64,000 bases of DNA. Source: Silvanigrella paludirubra. GTDB taxonomy: Bacteria > Bdellovibrionota_B > Oligoflexia > Silvanigrellales > Silvanigrellaceae. The notes below the pieces were generated by a model, which saw nothing but the letters and a program-made list of their open reading frames with translations, had not been told where the DNA came from and ran no database searches. This document shows positions 54,286-63,846 of this stretch, piece after piece (position 1 is the first letter of the stretch; every line of letters starts with the position of its first letter). Position numbers and translations under genes: made by a program. The stretch is taken from the NCBI RefSeq assembly GCF_009208775.1, contig NZ_WFLM01000001.1:661325-725324 (forward strand), written 5' to 3'.

Positions 54286-55539
54286 TTAATTTGAGGTTAT
54301 ATATTCAAACATTAATTTAGAGATTAAGCTTACAGGATATTTTTTTGTTACGGATAAAAAAACAGAGTTGCTATTCATTAAAGAAAATTGTCCATAAGAA
54401 GGTAAACTTAAAGCACATTGAGAAGCATCTTCATTTTTTTTATCTTGCACTAAATATTTTTCAATTTGAATTTGAGAGATCTGATTTTTTATTACAATAG
54501 GATATTTATATGTTATATCTCTTATAATATTTACCATACTTTGATGATCACTTGAAAAAGAAACAAGACCAGATTGTATAATAAAATTCAGGCCATGAGC
54601 AACGGCTATTCCGTGCGGAAGAAATTGAATAGAATGATCTTCTGCAAGTGCTTCAATAATATGTGCTAATGTGTGCCCAAAATTTAATGATGTTCTTATG
54701 TCTTTTGATTCATATAAATCTAGATTAACAATAGTAGACTTATATTTTATACTTTTTGATATTAAATAATAAAAATCTTCTATTGATGAATTATTCTGAT
54801 AAATTTTTATAATTGATTCATAATCATTTAAAAATTCACCAAAAATCCAGGAATGTTTTATTGCTTCTGCCAAACCACAAATAATATCGACCTGAGATAG
54901 GGTTTGAAAATATTCTGGCACACAAAAAAGTTTTTCAGCTTCATAGAATAAACCAATTTGATTTTTTCCATAGGGATAAAAGTTAACACCCGTTTTTCCA
55001 CCAATTCCAGCATCAACAGAAGAAAGAAGAGTTGTCGGCAAATAATAGACTTTAATTTTCAATAAACCAGCAATAAATCCGACAATATCTAATATAATGC
55101 CACCCCCCATAACAATAATTAATTGGGTTTCATTAGGTAAAACTTCTATCCATTTGTAGACTGTTTCAATAGATTTTGTGGACTCATCTGGTTTATATAA
55201 TAAATGCTTTTTATCATTAAGAAAATTTTTTAACGTACTCTGTTTCTCATATAAGTTTTCATCTATAAAATAAAAAACATGAGAAATGTTTAAATTTTGC
55301 AAAAAACTTATGTATTCAGTTTGAGAAAGAATCGTAGGAAGAGGAATCAAATGATTGGGATCCTCATTTTGCTTTTGAGAAATAAAACCTCTTTTAAAAA
55401 TTTGACAAGCAAAATCGAATAATTCTTTTTTGTATGATGAGTCATATTCTGGCAATGATTTTCGGGTGTAACCTTTTAAAAAAAAATCATTTAATATCAT
55501 TAAAATATCATTGTAATTTTTTGTCAGGAGATGTTTCAT
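54286..55539 (-). CDS. aroB: 3-dehydroquinate synthase
   Basis: About 417 residues, longer than the usual 350-370 because of an N-terminal helical extension of about 55 residues (NDILMILNDFFLKGYTRKSLPEYDSS). The NAD and zinc core is intact: QLIIVMGGGIILDIVGFIAGLL, YLPTTLLSSVDAGIGGKTGVNF, KNQIGLFYEAEKLFC, CGLAEAIKHSWIFG and SLNFGHTLAHIIEAL with the metal His and Glu. It makes dehydroquinate from DAHP. The stop of aroC overlaps the open frame; start ATG 55539 is chosen, TTG 55557 is possible. Third gene of aroA-aroC-aroB. Confidence 0.92.
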   Translation of the reverse strand: MKHLLTKNYNDILMILNDFFLKGYTRKSLPEYDSSYKKELFDFACQIFKRGFISQKQNEDPNHLIPLPTILSQTEYISFLQNLNISHVFYFIDENLYEKQSTLKNFLNDKKHLLYKPDESTKSIETVYKWIEVLPNETQLIIVMGGGIILDIVGFIAGLLKIKVYYLPTTLLSSVDAGIGGKTGVNFYPYGKNQIGLFYEAEKLFCVPEYFQTLSQVDIICGLAEAIKHSWIFGEFLNDYESIIKIYQNNSSIEDFYYLISKSIKYKSTIVNLDLYESKDIRTSLNFGHTLAHIIEALAEDHSIQFLPHGIAVAHGLNFIIQSGLVSFSSDHQSMVNIIRDITYKYPIVIKNQISQIQIEKYLVQDKKNEDASQCALSLPSYGQFSLMNSNSVFLSVTKKYPVSLISKLMFEYITSN

Positions 55540-55549
55540 TAGCGACTTC

Positions 55550-56653
55550 TTATTCAATTAAAAATTTTGGGTTTAAAGAAAATTGACGTAATAAATGATC
55601 CGCAAGTACTAGCCAAAACATAGATTCAACTAAAGGAACGGCTCTAGGCAAAACACATGGATCATGTCTACCTGATTTTGCTTTAAAGGAAATTTCTTTC
55701 AATTCTTTTGTTACTGTGTTTTGTTCTTTAAATATGGTTGAAACTGGTTTGAATCCAACACTAATTAGGATTGGCATTCCATTTGAAATACCACCCTGAA
55801 TTCCACCCGATTTATTACTTTGGGTAACGACAGCCCCAGATTCATTTAACTGAAAAGCATCATTATTTTCGCTACCCTTTAAATAAGTTGAAGCCAAACC
55901 ATCCCCAATTTCAAAAGATCTTACTGCTGGTAAACTCAACATTGCTTTTGCCAATTCGGCTTCTAGTTTATCAAAAACAGGCTCTCCTAATCCTGCTGGT
56001 ATATTTCTCGCAATACAGCGAACAACACCGCCAAGAGAATCCCCTTCTGTTTTTGCTTCCAAAATTTTTTCTTTCATTTTTTCTTCGGCATTTTTGTCGG
56101 GACATCGAATTAAACTAGCTTCTACTTCATTAAAAGTAATAGAGTTCGTTGTTACATTAGCTTGAATATCATAAATGCGATCAACCCAACCAATAATTTC
56201 TGCATTAGGAATTTTACTTTGAACATAAGCTTTTGCAACAGCAGCTGCTGCGACACGCCCAATTGTTTCACGAGCGCTTGCTCTCCCCCCTCCACTTGAA
56301 GGGCTTGTCCCATATTTTTTGAATGTAGTATAATCGGCATGACCTGGTCGAAATATTTGATTGATATCTTGATAGTCATTTGCTTTTTTATCTTGATTAC
56401 GAACTATAATAGCTATAGGCGTTCCTAAAGTAACAGAATTTTCAACACCCGATAATATTTCACAGGTATCAAGCTCTCCTCTTGGTGTTGTAAATTCATT
56501 CTGACCTGGTCTTCTTCTATTTAAAAAAGATTGAATTGCACTTTCTTCTATTTTAATTCCAGAAGGACATCCATCAATGATACAACCAAGACCAACTCCA
56601 TGTGATTCACCAAATGTAGAAACTCGAAAAAGCGTACCTAAATTACTCGACAT
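55550..56653 (-). CDS. aroC: Chorismate synthase
   Basis: A 367-residue FMN-dependent enzyme forming chorismate from EPSP. Signature blocks: GTLFRVSTFGESHGVGLGCIIDGCPSG, RRPGQNEFTTPRGELDTCEILSGV, FRPGHADYTTFKKYGT, GGGRASARETIGRVAAAAVAK, GEPVFDKLEAELAKAMLSLPAVRSFEIG, SGGIQGGISNG and SGRHDPCVLPRAVPLVESM. All present; length normal. It lies 5 nt after aroA and overlaps the start region of aroB. Confidence 0.96.
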   Translation of the reverse strand: MSSNLGTLFRVSTFGESHGVGLGCIIDGCPSGIKIEESAIQSFLNRRRPGQNEFTTPRGELDTCEILSGVENSVTLGTPIAIIVRNQDKKANDYQDINQIFRPGHADYTTFKKYGTSPSSGGGRASARETIGRVAAAAVAKAYVQSKIPNAEIIGWVDRIYDIQANVTTNSITFNEVEASLIRCPDKNAEEKMKEKILEAKTEGDSLGGVVRCIARNIPAGLGEPVFDKLEAELAKAMLSLPAVRSFEIGDGLASTYLKGSENNDAFQLNESGAVVTQSNKSGGIQGGISNGMPILISVGFKPVSTIFKEQNTVTKELKEISFKAKSGRHDPCVLPRAVPLVESMFWLVLADHLLRQFSLNPKFLIE

Positions 56654-56658
56654 AATAA

Positions 56659-58041
56659 TTATTCTTCCTTAATAATATCAATTTGAAAACCAAGTTCTTG
56701 AACTTGATTAAAAAATTGAGGTGCTGTTTTTTCAACACACTTTGGATTTTGAATGCTCACTTGATTTAATTTAGATGAAATTAAAAACCCTGTCATAGCA
56801 AAACGATGATCTTCCCATGTTTCAAATTCACCTTTTATCTCATTTAAATTTTTTTCAATTGGATAAATTTTAAAGCCATCGGGCAATTCATCAATTTTAA
56901 GCCCCAACGATAAAATATTTTTAACGAAACAGGATATACGATCACTTTCATGATGACGTATATGGGAAACACCAGTAATAAGAATAGGGCCATCAGCAAA
57001 AAGTCCAATTGCACCCATAGTTAAAGCTTGGTCGCTATAAAGAGAAAAATCAAACGTAAAATTTCCTTTTGGCTTTGAAAAATTTTCTTTTTTGGAAACA
57101 AAAACTTCATTTTCAGATATTTTAATATTAGCACCCATTTGAATAAGAAGCTCAATAAATTTAAAATCAGGTTGTAAAGTTGATGAACCTAAATTTAATA
57201 TTTTTAAATTTAAATTATGCAAAAAGGCTAAAGAAATAAAATAACAACATGTGGAAGCGTCAGCTTCAATGGTATAATTTTCAGCACCTAATTTTGAGAT
57301 CGTTTGTATTTCAAAGTGATTTAGTTCTTTATCACAATTAACAATACCTCCAAACTTTTTTATGGATTGAATTGTCATACGAACATAATCGGGTTGCACT
57401 AAGTTCTCGATGCGATTTATTTTAATTTTTTTCTGAGCTCCCGCAGCGCATAATAATAGTCCACTTAAAAATTGGCCTGAAACTTTCCCGCTAATATTAC
57501 ATTCGCCTTCAAGATGAGAAGACTCTATTTGAAAAGGCATTTGATCAGAAGAAATATTAGCATTTAATTCTTTTAGGGCTTTCACTAGTGGAGATAAAGG
57601 ACGCCTCATTAATTGAGGTTCACCGCTAATATCAACTTTTAATTTGTTACTATTTGGAAATGTATTTTGCCAATTCAAAATGACAGCAGGAAAAAAACGG
57701 GCTAAAGTACCTGCTTTACCAAAAAAAAGAGTTGCCGTATTTAATTTTATATCAATTTGAGGAATTATTGTTACTTTTTTTGATTTATAATCAATTTGAA
57801 TTAAATAACCAAGCTTTTTAAGAGCATCAAGACCCCAATAAGAATCTTCTGAAAATAAAAAACCATATAATGTAACAGGTTCAGAACACATTCCTGCTAA
57901 TACAACAGCTCTATTTGTAAAACTTTTAGAACCAGGAATCCAAATTTCTTTTAAATTATTATCTAATAGATTTGAATTTATTTTTATCTTTTTAACATTA
58001 TCTTGATTATTTAATTCGAATAAAAAATTTTTTAGTTCCAT
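56659..58041 (-). CDS. aroA: 3-phosphoshikimate 1-carboxyvinyltransferase (EPSP synthase)
   Basis: A 460-residue protein with the two-domain EPSP synthase fold. WIPGSKSFTNRAVVLAGM holds the phosphate-binding Lys-Ser; LFFGKAGTLARFFPAV replaces the usual GNAGT; GEPQLMRRPLSPLVKAL, ISGKVSGQFLSGLLL, DFSLYSDQALTMGAIGLF, RHHESDRISCF (usual RxKESDR) and TWEDHRFAMTGFL follow. The Asn-to-Lys change in GNAGT and the His in RHHESDR are unusual and lie close to the PEP/glyphosate site. N-terminal addition of about 20 residues. It starts the aroA-aroC-aroB unit. No clear ribosome site before the ATG. Confidence 0.9.
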   Translation of the reverse strand: MELKNFLFELNNQDNVKKIKINSNLLDNNLKEIWIPGSKSFTNRAVVLAGMCSEPVTLYGFLFSEDSYWGLDALKKLGYLIQIDYKSKKVTIIPQIDIKLNTATLFFGKAGTLARFFPAVILNWQNTFPNSNKLKVDISGEPQLMRRPLSPLVKALKELNANISSDQMPFQIESSHLEGECNISGKVSGQFLSGLLLCAAGAQKKIKINRIENLVQPDYVRMTIQSIKKFGGIVNCDKELNHFEIQTISKLGAENYTIEADASTCCYFISLAFLHNLNLKILNLGSSTLQPDFKFIELLIQMGANIKISENEVFVSKKENFSKPKGNFTFDFSLYSDQALTMGAIGLFADGPILITGVSHIRHHESDRISCFVKNILSLGLKIDELPDGFKIYPIEKNLNEIKGEFETWEDHRFAMTGFLISSKLNQVSIQNPKCVEKTAPQFFNQVQELGFQIDIIKEE

Positions 58042-58283
58042 AGTATTTTCGCAATTTAGATATTTATAAATTTATATAAAAAGAAGAAATTTCAAGCTTT
58101 TCAGAAGAAATGAGCTTCTAATATGAAATTATGCCGTAACTAATATATATTGCAATCGCTTGTTACAAAAAAGTCACAAATTATTTGAAAGTCCAAAAAA
58201 AACAGTGTATTAAGTCATTAGGTTTTTGTTACCAAAATTGAATAAACTTTTAGATATAGAATAGATAATTAGAGGAGCTTATT

Positions 58284-59486
58284 ATGTCTATTTTAAAAAA
58301 ATTAATGATTTATATTACTTTTTATTTCACAATTTTTTCATTTAATTGTCATGCTATGAATAATGACCCTATTATACTTGTCCATGGCTTCACAGGCTGG
58401 GGTAGAGATGAAATGCTTGGGTTCCTTTATTGGGGTGGATCGCATGATTTACAAGAAGAGCTCAAATCCATTGGCAATCGCGTATATACAGCATCCGTTG
58501 GTCCCTTAAGTTCAAACTACGACAGAGCCGTCGAATTATTTGCACAAATTAAAGGAACATGTACGGATTATGGGGAGCTTCATTCCAAAAAATATGGACA
58601 TGCCCGTTTTGGAAGGTGCTATACAAAACCTTTATATTCACAATGGAATGAAAATAATAAAATTCACCTTATAGGTCACAGCCAAGGAGGGCAGACCATC
58701 AGAACTCTGTTAACTTTATTAAAAGAGGGTTCTCCTGAAGAAGTTGTTAACAATAAAAATGATGTTAATGAATTATTTAGAGGGAAAAAAGATTGGGTTA
58801 CCAGCATCACAACTGTTGCTTCTCCAAATAACGGAACAACATTAACAAATATTTTAGATGCCTTTATACCAACAATTCAATCTATTTTTTCTTACTTTGG
58901 AGCTATTGCTGGACTTGGAAAAGGTTTTTTGTATGACTTAAAAGTTGAGCATTGGGGCCTAGTTAAAAACAAAAATGAAACGATATCTGAATATGCGAAT
59001 CGTGTCTTAAATTCTAAAATATTTGATACAAAAGATATAAGTAAATGGGATTTAAGCCCAGAAGGGGCAAGAGATAATAATGCAAAAGAAAAAACATATT
59101 CAGGCGTTTATTACTTTACATTTTCAACTCAGTCAACATTTATGACAAATCCATTTAACCAATGTAAATTTTCTTTTTTAAATTTACTTGATTTTCCATC
59201 TGGAGCAATAGGTTGCTATACTCAAAATGATCCAAATAAAGTAATAATAGATTCCAAATGGCTTGCTAACGATGGCATTGTAAATACCTATAGTATGCAA
59301 GCTCCATTCAACTCTAAAAGTATTTCTTTTAATGGAACTCCACAAATTGGAATTTGGAATGATATGGGCGTTAAAACAGGATGGAATCATATTGACATCA
59401 TAGCTGCAATGCCAAATTTATTTATTCCATATACAAATGTTAAAAAATTATATGAAAATCACTTAGAGTTAATTCACCAACTATAA
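58284..59486 (+). CDS. Secreted lipase of the staphylococcal/Geobacillus type
   Basis: A 400-residue alpha/beta hydrolase with a signal peptide (MSILKKLMIYITFYFTIFSF, cleavage after CHA). NNDPIILVHGFTGWGRDEM is the oxyanion region; the nucleophile is Ser133 in LIGHSQGGQTIRTLL; candidate Asp and His of the triad are in DGIVNTYSM-type and WNHIDIIAAM segments near the end. The insert with FLYWGG, RFGRCYTKPLY and ASPNNGTTLTN matches the I.5/I.6 lipase families, which bind Zn and Ca. AGAGGAGC lies before the ATG. It should hydrolyse lipids outside the cell or in the periplasm. Preceded by a divergent aroA. Confidence 0.85.
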   Translation: MSILKKLMIYITFYFTIFSFNCHAMNNDPIILVHGFTGWGRDEMLGFLYWGGSHDLQEELKSIGNRVYTASVGPLSSNYDRAVELFAQIKGTCTDYGELHSKKYGHARFGRCYTKPLYSQWNENNKIHLIGHSQGGQTIRTLLTLLKEGSPEEVVNNKNDVNELFRGKKDWVTSITTVASPNNGTTLTNILDAFIPTIQSIFSYFGAIAGLGKGFLYDLKVEHWGLVKNKNETISEYANRVLNSKIFDTKDISKWDLSPEGARDNNAKEKTYSGVYYFTFSTQSTFMTNPFNQCKFSFLNLLDFPSGAIGCYTQNDPNKVIIDSKWLANDGIVNTYSMQAPFNSKSISFNGTPQIGIWNDMGVKTGWNHIDIIAAMPNLFIPYTNVKKLYENHLELIHQL

Positions 59487-59570
59487 TATTTAATTTTGCA
59501 CTTGTTAGCATTTTATTTATAAGATAAATTTAACATTCTTCTTATGTTTCGAAGCAAAGGAATTTATCTT

Positions 59571-60755
59571 ATGAATTTAAATGAAACAGAAACTATTTGG
59601 CTATCTGTTTTTTATACAATTGTAGCAACTCTTGTATTATTAGTTTTATATTATTTTTTAAATATTATTTTCAATAAAATCAATAATAAAATATCTGGCT
59701 TAAAAGGCTCTAAAATTCGATCATTGACATTTAGAAATTTTGAACTTTTAACTGAAGATAGATTACTTGGTTTCATTCTATGGTCTTTAAGTGCCACACG
59801 TATTATTATTATTTTATTTTTACTATACTTTTATATTCCTTTAGTTTTTAGTTTTTTTCCATGGACTGAAAATTTTGTGCCTACATTATTGCATTATGTA
59901 ATTGATCCCCTTAAAAAAGTTTTATTTGTTATTATTAATTACTTGCCTAAAATATTTTTAATTTTCATTATTATGATTATTACAAAATACATTCTTAGAT
60001 TTACAAAATTTATTTTTAATGAAATATCAAAGGGATCTATACAAATAAATGGATTTTATAAAGATTGGGCTGAACCATCTTATAAATTAACACGAATTCT
60101 TATTTTGGCATTTTCTTTAATCATCATTTTTCCCTATCTTCCTGGATCTGGATCGCCTGCTTTCCAAGGAATTTCTGTATTTTTAGGTATTTTATTTTCT
60201 CTTGGTTCAAGTTCTGCTGTAGCAAATATGGTTTCTGGAATTGTGTTAACTTATATGATGCCATTTAAAGTGGGAGATAGAGTTAAAATTTCTTCCACTG
60301 TTGGCGATGTGATTGAAAAAAACTTACTTGTCATACGCGTAAGAACCATAAAAAATGAAGACATTACCATTCCTAGCTCAATGGTATTAGGAAGTCATAT
60401 TATTAATTATAGTTCATCAGCAGATTCATATGGTTTAATATTAAACCAAACAATAAGTATTGGCTACGATACTCCTTGGCGTATCGTTCATGAACTATTA
60501 ATAAAATCTGCTTTAAAAACGAATGGCATTTTAAATGAACCTGTTCCATTTGTTTTACAAACACAATTAAATGATTTTTATGTATCTTATGAAATAAATG
60601 CTTATACAAGACAACCAAATCAAATGGCAAATATATACTCTGAATTAAATCAAAATATTCGAGATAATTTTAACATGGCTGGAGTCGAAATAATGTCTCC
60701 TCATTATACATCCATAAGAAACGGAAATAAAAGTACCATTTCAAATGGAGTTTAA
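59571..60755 (+). CDS. MscS family mechanosensitive channel (larger)
   Basis: About 394 residues from ATG 59571, which has AAAGGAA 8 nt upstream; ATG 59544 has none. Several N-terminal membrane helices (WLSVFYTIVATLVLLVLYYFL; IIIILFLLYFYIPLVFSFF; ILRFTKFIF region; LTRILILAFSLIIIFPYL), then the pore helix and beta domain: FQGISVFLGILFSLGSSSAVANMVSGIVLTYMMPFKVGDRVKISSTVGDVIEKNL (quoted in part), IPSSMVLGSHIINYS. The C-terminal part has SIGYDTPWRIVHELLIKSA. It releases ions at membrane tension. Convergent with the other MscS gene, 5 nt between stops. Confidence 0.88.
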   Translation: MNLNETETIWLSVFYTIVATLVLLVLYYFLNIIFNKINNKISGLKGSKIRSLTFRNFELLTEDRLLGFILWSLSATRIIIILFLLYFYIPLVFSFFPWTENFVPTLLHYVIDPLKKVLFVIINYLPKIFLIFIIMIITKYILRFTKFIFNEISKGSIQINGFYKDWAEPSYKLTRILILAFSLIIIFPYLPGSGSPAFQGISVFLGILFSLGSSSAVANMVSGIVLTYMMPFKVGDRVKISSTVGDVIEKNLLVIRVRTIKNEDITIPSSMVLGSHIINYSSSADSYGLILNQTISIGYDTPWRIVHELLIKSALKTNGILNEPVPFVLQTQLNDFYVSYEINAYTRQPNQMANIYSELNQNIRDNFNMAGVEIMSPHYTSIRNGNKSTISNGV

Positions 60756-60760
60756 TAGAG

Positions 60761-61606
60761 TTATTTTAAAGCCATTATTTTATCATTTGCTAAATTATCA
60801 TTTGATATTTTAAGACGAATATCTCTTTGAGGATAAGGAATAGAAATCCCGCTAGAGTCAAATGTTTCTTTAACTGTTTTGTATAAATAATAATTTACAT
60901 CCCAATAATTATCTACACTAACCCAACAGCGTAACATCATACTAACAGAGTTATCTCCCAATGCAGTTAAAGCGACTAATGGGGATGGCTCTTTTAATAT
61001 ACGACCGTCTAATCTAGCAAGATTAGTTAATATTTCTTTTGCTTTTTCAACTTGATTTTCATAAGATATTCCTACTATAAAATCCAGTCTTCTTGTTCCA
61101 TTTTTCGTGAAATTTTTAATAGACGAATTCCACAATAAGCTATTGGGAACAAATAAAAATAAGCCGTCATTTGTTTTTAAAGTTGTAGTAAATAAATTAA
61201 TTTCTTGGACTGTACCGTTATTTGAATTAGACTCTATATAATCATTTACTTTAAATGGTCTTAAAAAAATGAGCATTAAACCCGAAGCAATATTTTGTAG
61301 TGTTTCTTTTAAAGCTAAAGCCAATCCTAAACCAGTTGCACCTAAAAATGCTATAATTCCATTTGTATTTGCACCAAAAATATTTAATATAATTAAAATA
61401 CCTATTATAAATGAAGCATATTTTATTACTGTGATTGTAATTGGTAATAAAGTGGGATCTATTTTCTCAACTTTTTCATTTGCTTTTTTAACAGCTCTTA
61501 TAACCCAATAAGCAATAAAATATAATATTAAAACAGTCATTATGGAATACAATAAATTTATAGAAAAAGTCCAAAAAACATCTAATTTTATTTTATCTTG
61601 TAGCAT
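60761..61606 (-). CDS. mscS: MscS family small-conductance channel (short)
   Basis: A 281-residue channel of the E. coli MscS size. Helices at about 14-34, 55-78 and the TM3 pore helix FLGATGLGLALALKETLQNIASGLMLIF with alternating small residues, followed by the beta domain LRPFKVNDYIESNSNNGTVQEINLFTTTLKTNDGLFLFVPNSLLWNSSIKNFT (quoted in parts) and a C-terminal domain with FDSSGISIPYPQRDIRL, a hallmark end. No other partner. The pair of adjacent MscS genes with different sizes suggests graded protection against osmotic downshock. Confidence 0.9.
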   Translation of the reverse strand: MLQDKIKLDVFWTFSINLLYSIMTVLILYFIAYWVIRAVKKANEKVEKIDPTLLPITITVIKYASFIIGILIILNIFGANTNGIIAFLGATGLGLALALKETLQNIASGLMLIFLRPFKVNDYIESNSNNGTVQEINLFTTTLKTNDGLFLFVPNSLLWNSSIKNFTKNGTRRLDFIVGISYENQVEKAKEILTNLARLDGRILKEPSPLVALTALGDNSVSMMLRCWVSVDNYWDVNYYLYKTVKETFDSSGISIPYPQRDIRLKISNDNLANDKIMALK

Positions 61607-61742
61607 TTAATTAATGCTCCTATTTATTTAATGGAATAGAATAAAAAAGCTTAAAATTAAAGCTAATTTTAAGAATTTGAATTATAAAAGAAAATTTAAA
61701 AAGCTGCAATAATTGAATTTTTATTATCTAAATATTTAATTT

Positions 61743-62510
61743 TTATTCGTTTTTTACAAAAGGAGAATAAGTAACAGAATATTTTTCAAGAAGTTTTTTA
61801 AATTTAGGTGTACTTTTATATTTCTCCATGACATCAGAAATTTTTGAAACAAATTGACTATCAGAATTAAGAGGCGCTGCGATTGAAATTTGTTGATTTG
61901 TAATTGCCTTACCACATTGCAATTGATTTACATCTAACTTTTGCATTTTCCACTGATTTTTTGCGCTTAAGGTACCACTAAACCAAGCGTTAATAATACC
62001 TTCTTTCAATTGTTTTGCATTTTCTTGACTTTCATAATTTGTAATAATTTTATCAGAAAATCCATTTTCTTTTGCTTTATATAAATAACCTACACCCATA
62101 GTGAAACCAATTTTATTTAGACTTTTTATATCTTCTATAGAATTCATAGCTTTATTTGGTTTTACTGTAAAAACACAGACAGGATCATCAAATACTTTTG
62201 TCAACCACTTAAATTTATTTTCTCTTTCAATTGTTCTACCCATAGGCGCAATCATAGAATTTTTTTCTTGCTGAACTTCTATTTGTGCTCTAGGCCAGGG
62301 AAGAACTTTTATTTGTATTATTGCAACTTCATTCAGAGATTCATTAATAAAATCTCCTATAATACCGGTCATTTGATCGCCTATAAAAGTTACATGAGGA
62401 GATAATCTATCTGTAGTATAAAATTTTATCTTTAATTTTTCTGCTAAGATCTTTGTTTCAAAAAAAATAGGTAAAATAAGTATTAATAGAATAAATATTT
62501 TTCTTTTCAT
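61743..62510 (-). CDS. Periplasmic solute-binding protein, family 3 (PBPb)
   Basis: A 255-residue protein with signal peptide (MKRKIFILLILILPIFFETK, cleavage after ILA). The mature protein has IKFYTTDRLSPHVTFIGDQMTGIIGDFINESL, VLPWPRAQIEVQQEKN, IAPMGRTIERENKF, IGFTMGVGYLYKAKENG and KLLEKYSVTYSPF, as in amino-acid/polar compound binding proteins and the stand-alone relatives often annotated as transporter substrate-binding. No permease or ATPase is adjacent, so it may serve as a sensor or work with a distant transporter. Between short mscS and the COG0523 GTPase, same strand. Confidence 0.8.
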   Translation of the reverse strand: MKRKIFILLILILPIFFETKILAEKLKIKFYTTDRLSPHVTFIGDQMTGIIGDFINESLNEVAIIQIKVLPWPRAQIEVQQEKNSMIAPMGRTIERENKFKWLTKVFDDPVCVFTVKPNKAMNSIEDIKSLNKIGFTMGVGYLYKAKENGFSDKIITNYESQENAKQLKEGIINAWFSGTLSAKNQWKMQKLDVNQLQCGKAITNQQISIAAPLNSDSQFVSKISDVMEKYKSTPKFKKLLEKYSVTYSPFVKNE

Positions 62511-62567
62511 TTCAATCCCTAAAATTAAAAGTATTTTATAGTTCTTTTAATTATTTAAGAGATTGAA

Positions 62568-63686
62568 TTACTTGTCAAGGATAAACGATTCATACTGGTG
62601 GGGCCAATTTTCAACTGGAATACTCATCTCAATATCATTTAATAAACATTTATTTAAATTTTCTGTTACTTTTTCAATATTTAAACCCTGTCCAATAAAT
62701 ACAATTTCTTGAAATTTTGTTTCTTCATCTGACTCTCCATATTGCTCCAAGCTACACGAACTTCCCGCTTGTGACCAATATGCGATAATATTTGGGGTAT
62801 TTGCCATCCATACAAATCCTTTTGAACGAATTACATTATCTGAATCATCTTTGATAAATTGCCAAAAACGTTTTGGATGAAAAGGCCTTTCAGCCTTATA
62901 TACAAAACTAGAAATACCGTACTCATGAGATTCAGGTGAATGAGTTCCTCTTTCTTCATGAAGCCAATCTTCATTTTCTTCTGCTTCATCAAAACTAAAA
63001 AGTTTTGTATTTATAATTTCATCTAAAGGAACATTTCCTTTTTGTGAAGTTAATATTTTTGCTTTGTGATTCATTTTATGAAGAACTGCTTTTAATTCAC
63101 CTAATTCATCATTACTTATTAAATCGATTTTATTAATTATGATTATGTTTGCAAATTCAACTTGAGCAGCTAATAACTCTGATATATTGCGTGGATCATC
63201 TTCCGCTAAAGATGTTTCTTTTGTATTTAATAATTCAGAAGAACAGTATTCTTTTAAAAAATGTGCCCCATCAACAACAGTTATACAAGCATCTAAATTA
63301 GCAAAATGGGATAGAGAATTTCCATTTTCATCTTCAAAGGTAAAAGTCTCTGCAACAGGTAGCGGTTCCGATATTCCAGTAGATTCAATAATAATAAGAT
63401 CAAACGAATTCATCTTTGCTAATTTATTTATTTCAACCAAGAGATCTTCTCTTAAGGTGCAGCAGATACAACCATTGGTCATTTCTACCAATTTTTCTTC
63501 TTTTTGTAAAAACTGAGTTTCCTCTCTCTTAATCAAGGCAGCATCAATATTTATAGAGGCCATATCATTTACAATAACTGCAACTTTTTTATTTTCTTTA
63601 TTTGCTAAAATATGACTTAGAAGAGTTGTTTTTCCGGCTCCTAAAAAACCTGAAATGAGAGTTACGGGAATTTTATTCTGATTCAT
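62568..63686 (-). CDS. COG0523 metal-chaperone GTPase (CobW/ZigA/YjiA-like)
   Basis: About 372 residues from ATG 63686; a TTG at 63722 would add 12 residues before the G1 loop. VTLISGFLGAGKTTLLSHIL is Walker A, MTNGCICCTLREDLL is the CxCC metal site of this family, ESTGISEPLPV is G3-like and IIINKIDLIS is the NKxD base-recognition motif. The C-terminal CobW-C domain has RPFHPKRFWQFIKDDS and VWMANTPNIIAYWSQAGS. Family members deliver zinc or other metals, several under Zur control. The palindrome at 63736-63756 immediately upstream would suit such a regulator. Confidence 0.9.
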   Translation of the reverse strand: MNQNKIPVTLISGFLGAGKTTLLSHILANKENKKVAVIVNDMASINIDAALIKREETQFLQKEEKLVEMTNGCICCTLREDLLVEINKLAKMNSFDLIIIESTGISEPLPVAETFTFEDENGNSLSHFANLDACITVVDGAHFLKEYCSSELLNTKETSLAEDDPRNISELLAAQVEFANIIIINKIDLISNDELGELKAVLHKMNHKAKILTSQKGNVPLDEIINTKLFSFDEAEENEDWLHEERGTHSPESHEYGISSFVYKAERPFHPKRFWQFIKDDSDNVIRSKGFVWMANTPNIIAYWSQAGSSCSLEQYGESDEETKFQEIVFIGQGLNIEKVTENLNKCLLNDIEMSIPVENWPHQYESFILDK

Positions 63687-63735
63687 AGAGTGACTTTCAT
63701 ATTTATTTAGTAATTTTAGCAAGTTAATAAATTAT

Positions 63736-63756
63736 TAATGCAAAATTTTTGCATTA
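63736..63756. promoter_or_regulatory. Palindromic operator candidate upstream of the COG0523 GTPase gene
   Basis: Arms TAATGCAAAA and TTTTGCATTA are perfect inverted repeats around one central T. The element lies 14 nt above the TTG and 50 nt above the preferred ATG of the gene on the minus strand. Its architecture is like Zur-type sites, but the sequence is not the gammaproteobacterial Zur consensus. Confidence 0.5.
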
Positions 63757-63781
63757 GATGCATGTCTACAAGATTCAAAAC

Positions 63782-63823
63782 AAAAAAGCAATACAAATGC
63801 AATTATTTTGCATTTGTATTGCT
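63782..63823 (-). terminator. Rho-independent terminator of the trypsin-like gene
   Basis: AGCAATACAAATGCAA (63787-63802) pairs perfectly, 16 bp, with TTGCATTTGTATTGCT (63808-63823) around a 5-nt loop. Read on the minus strand the hairpin is followed by TTTTTTG and more T. It ends transcription of the minus-strand protease gene and shares the TGCAAA motif with the nearby operator candidate. Confidence 0.8.
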
Positions 63824-63846
63824 AAGCTTAATGAAAATTCTTTTTT

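Noticed and set aside
58042..58283. Leader ORF or clear promoter upstream of aroA
   Set aside because: A Phe-containing TTG frame has no ribosome site, and the -35/-10 candidates have poor spacing.
63187..63516. 109-residue plus-strand ORF
   Set aside because: It is the antisense shadow of the COG0523 GTPase gene, with no SD and no recognisable protein features.
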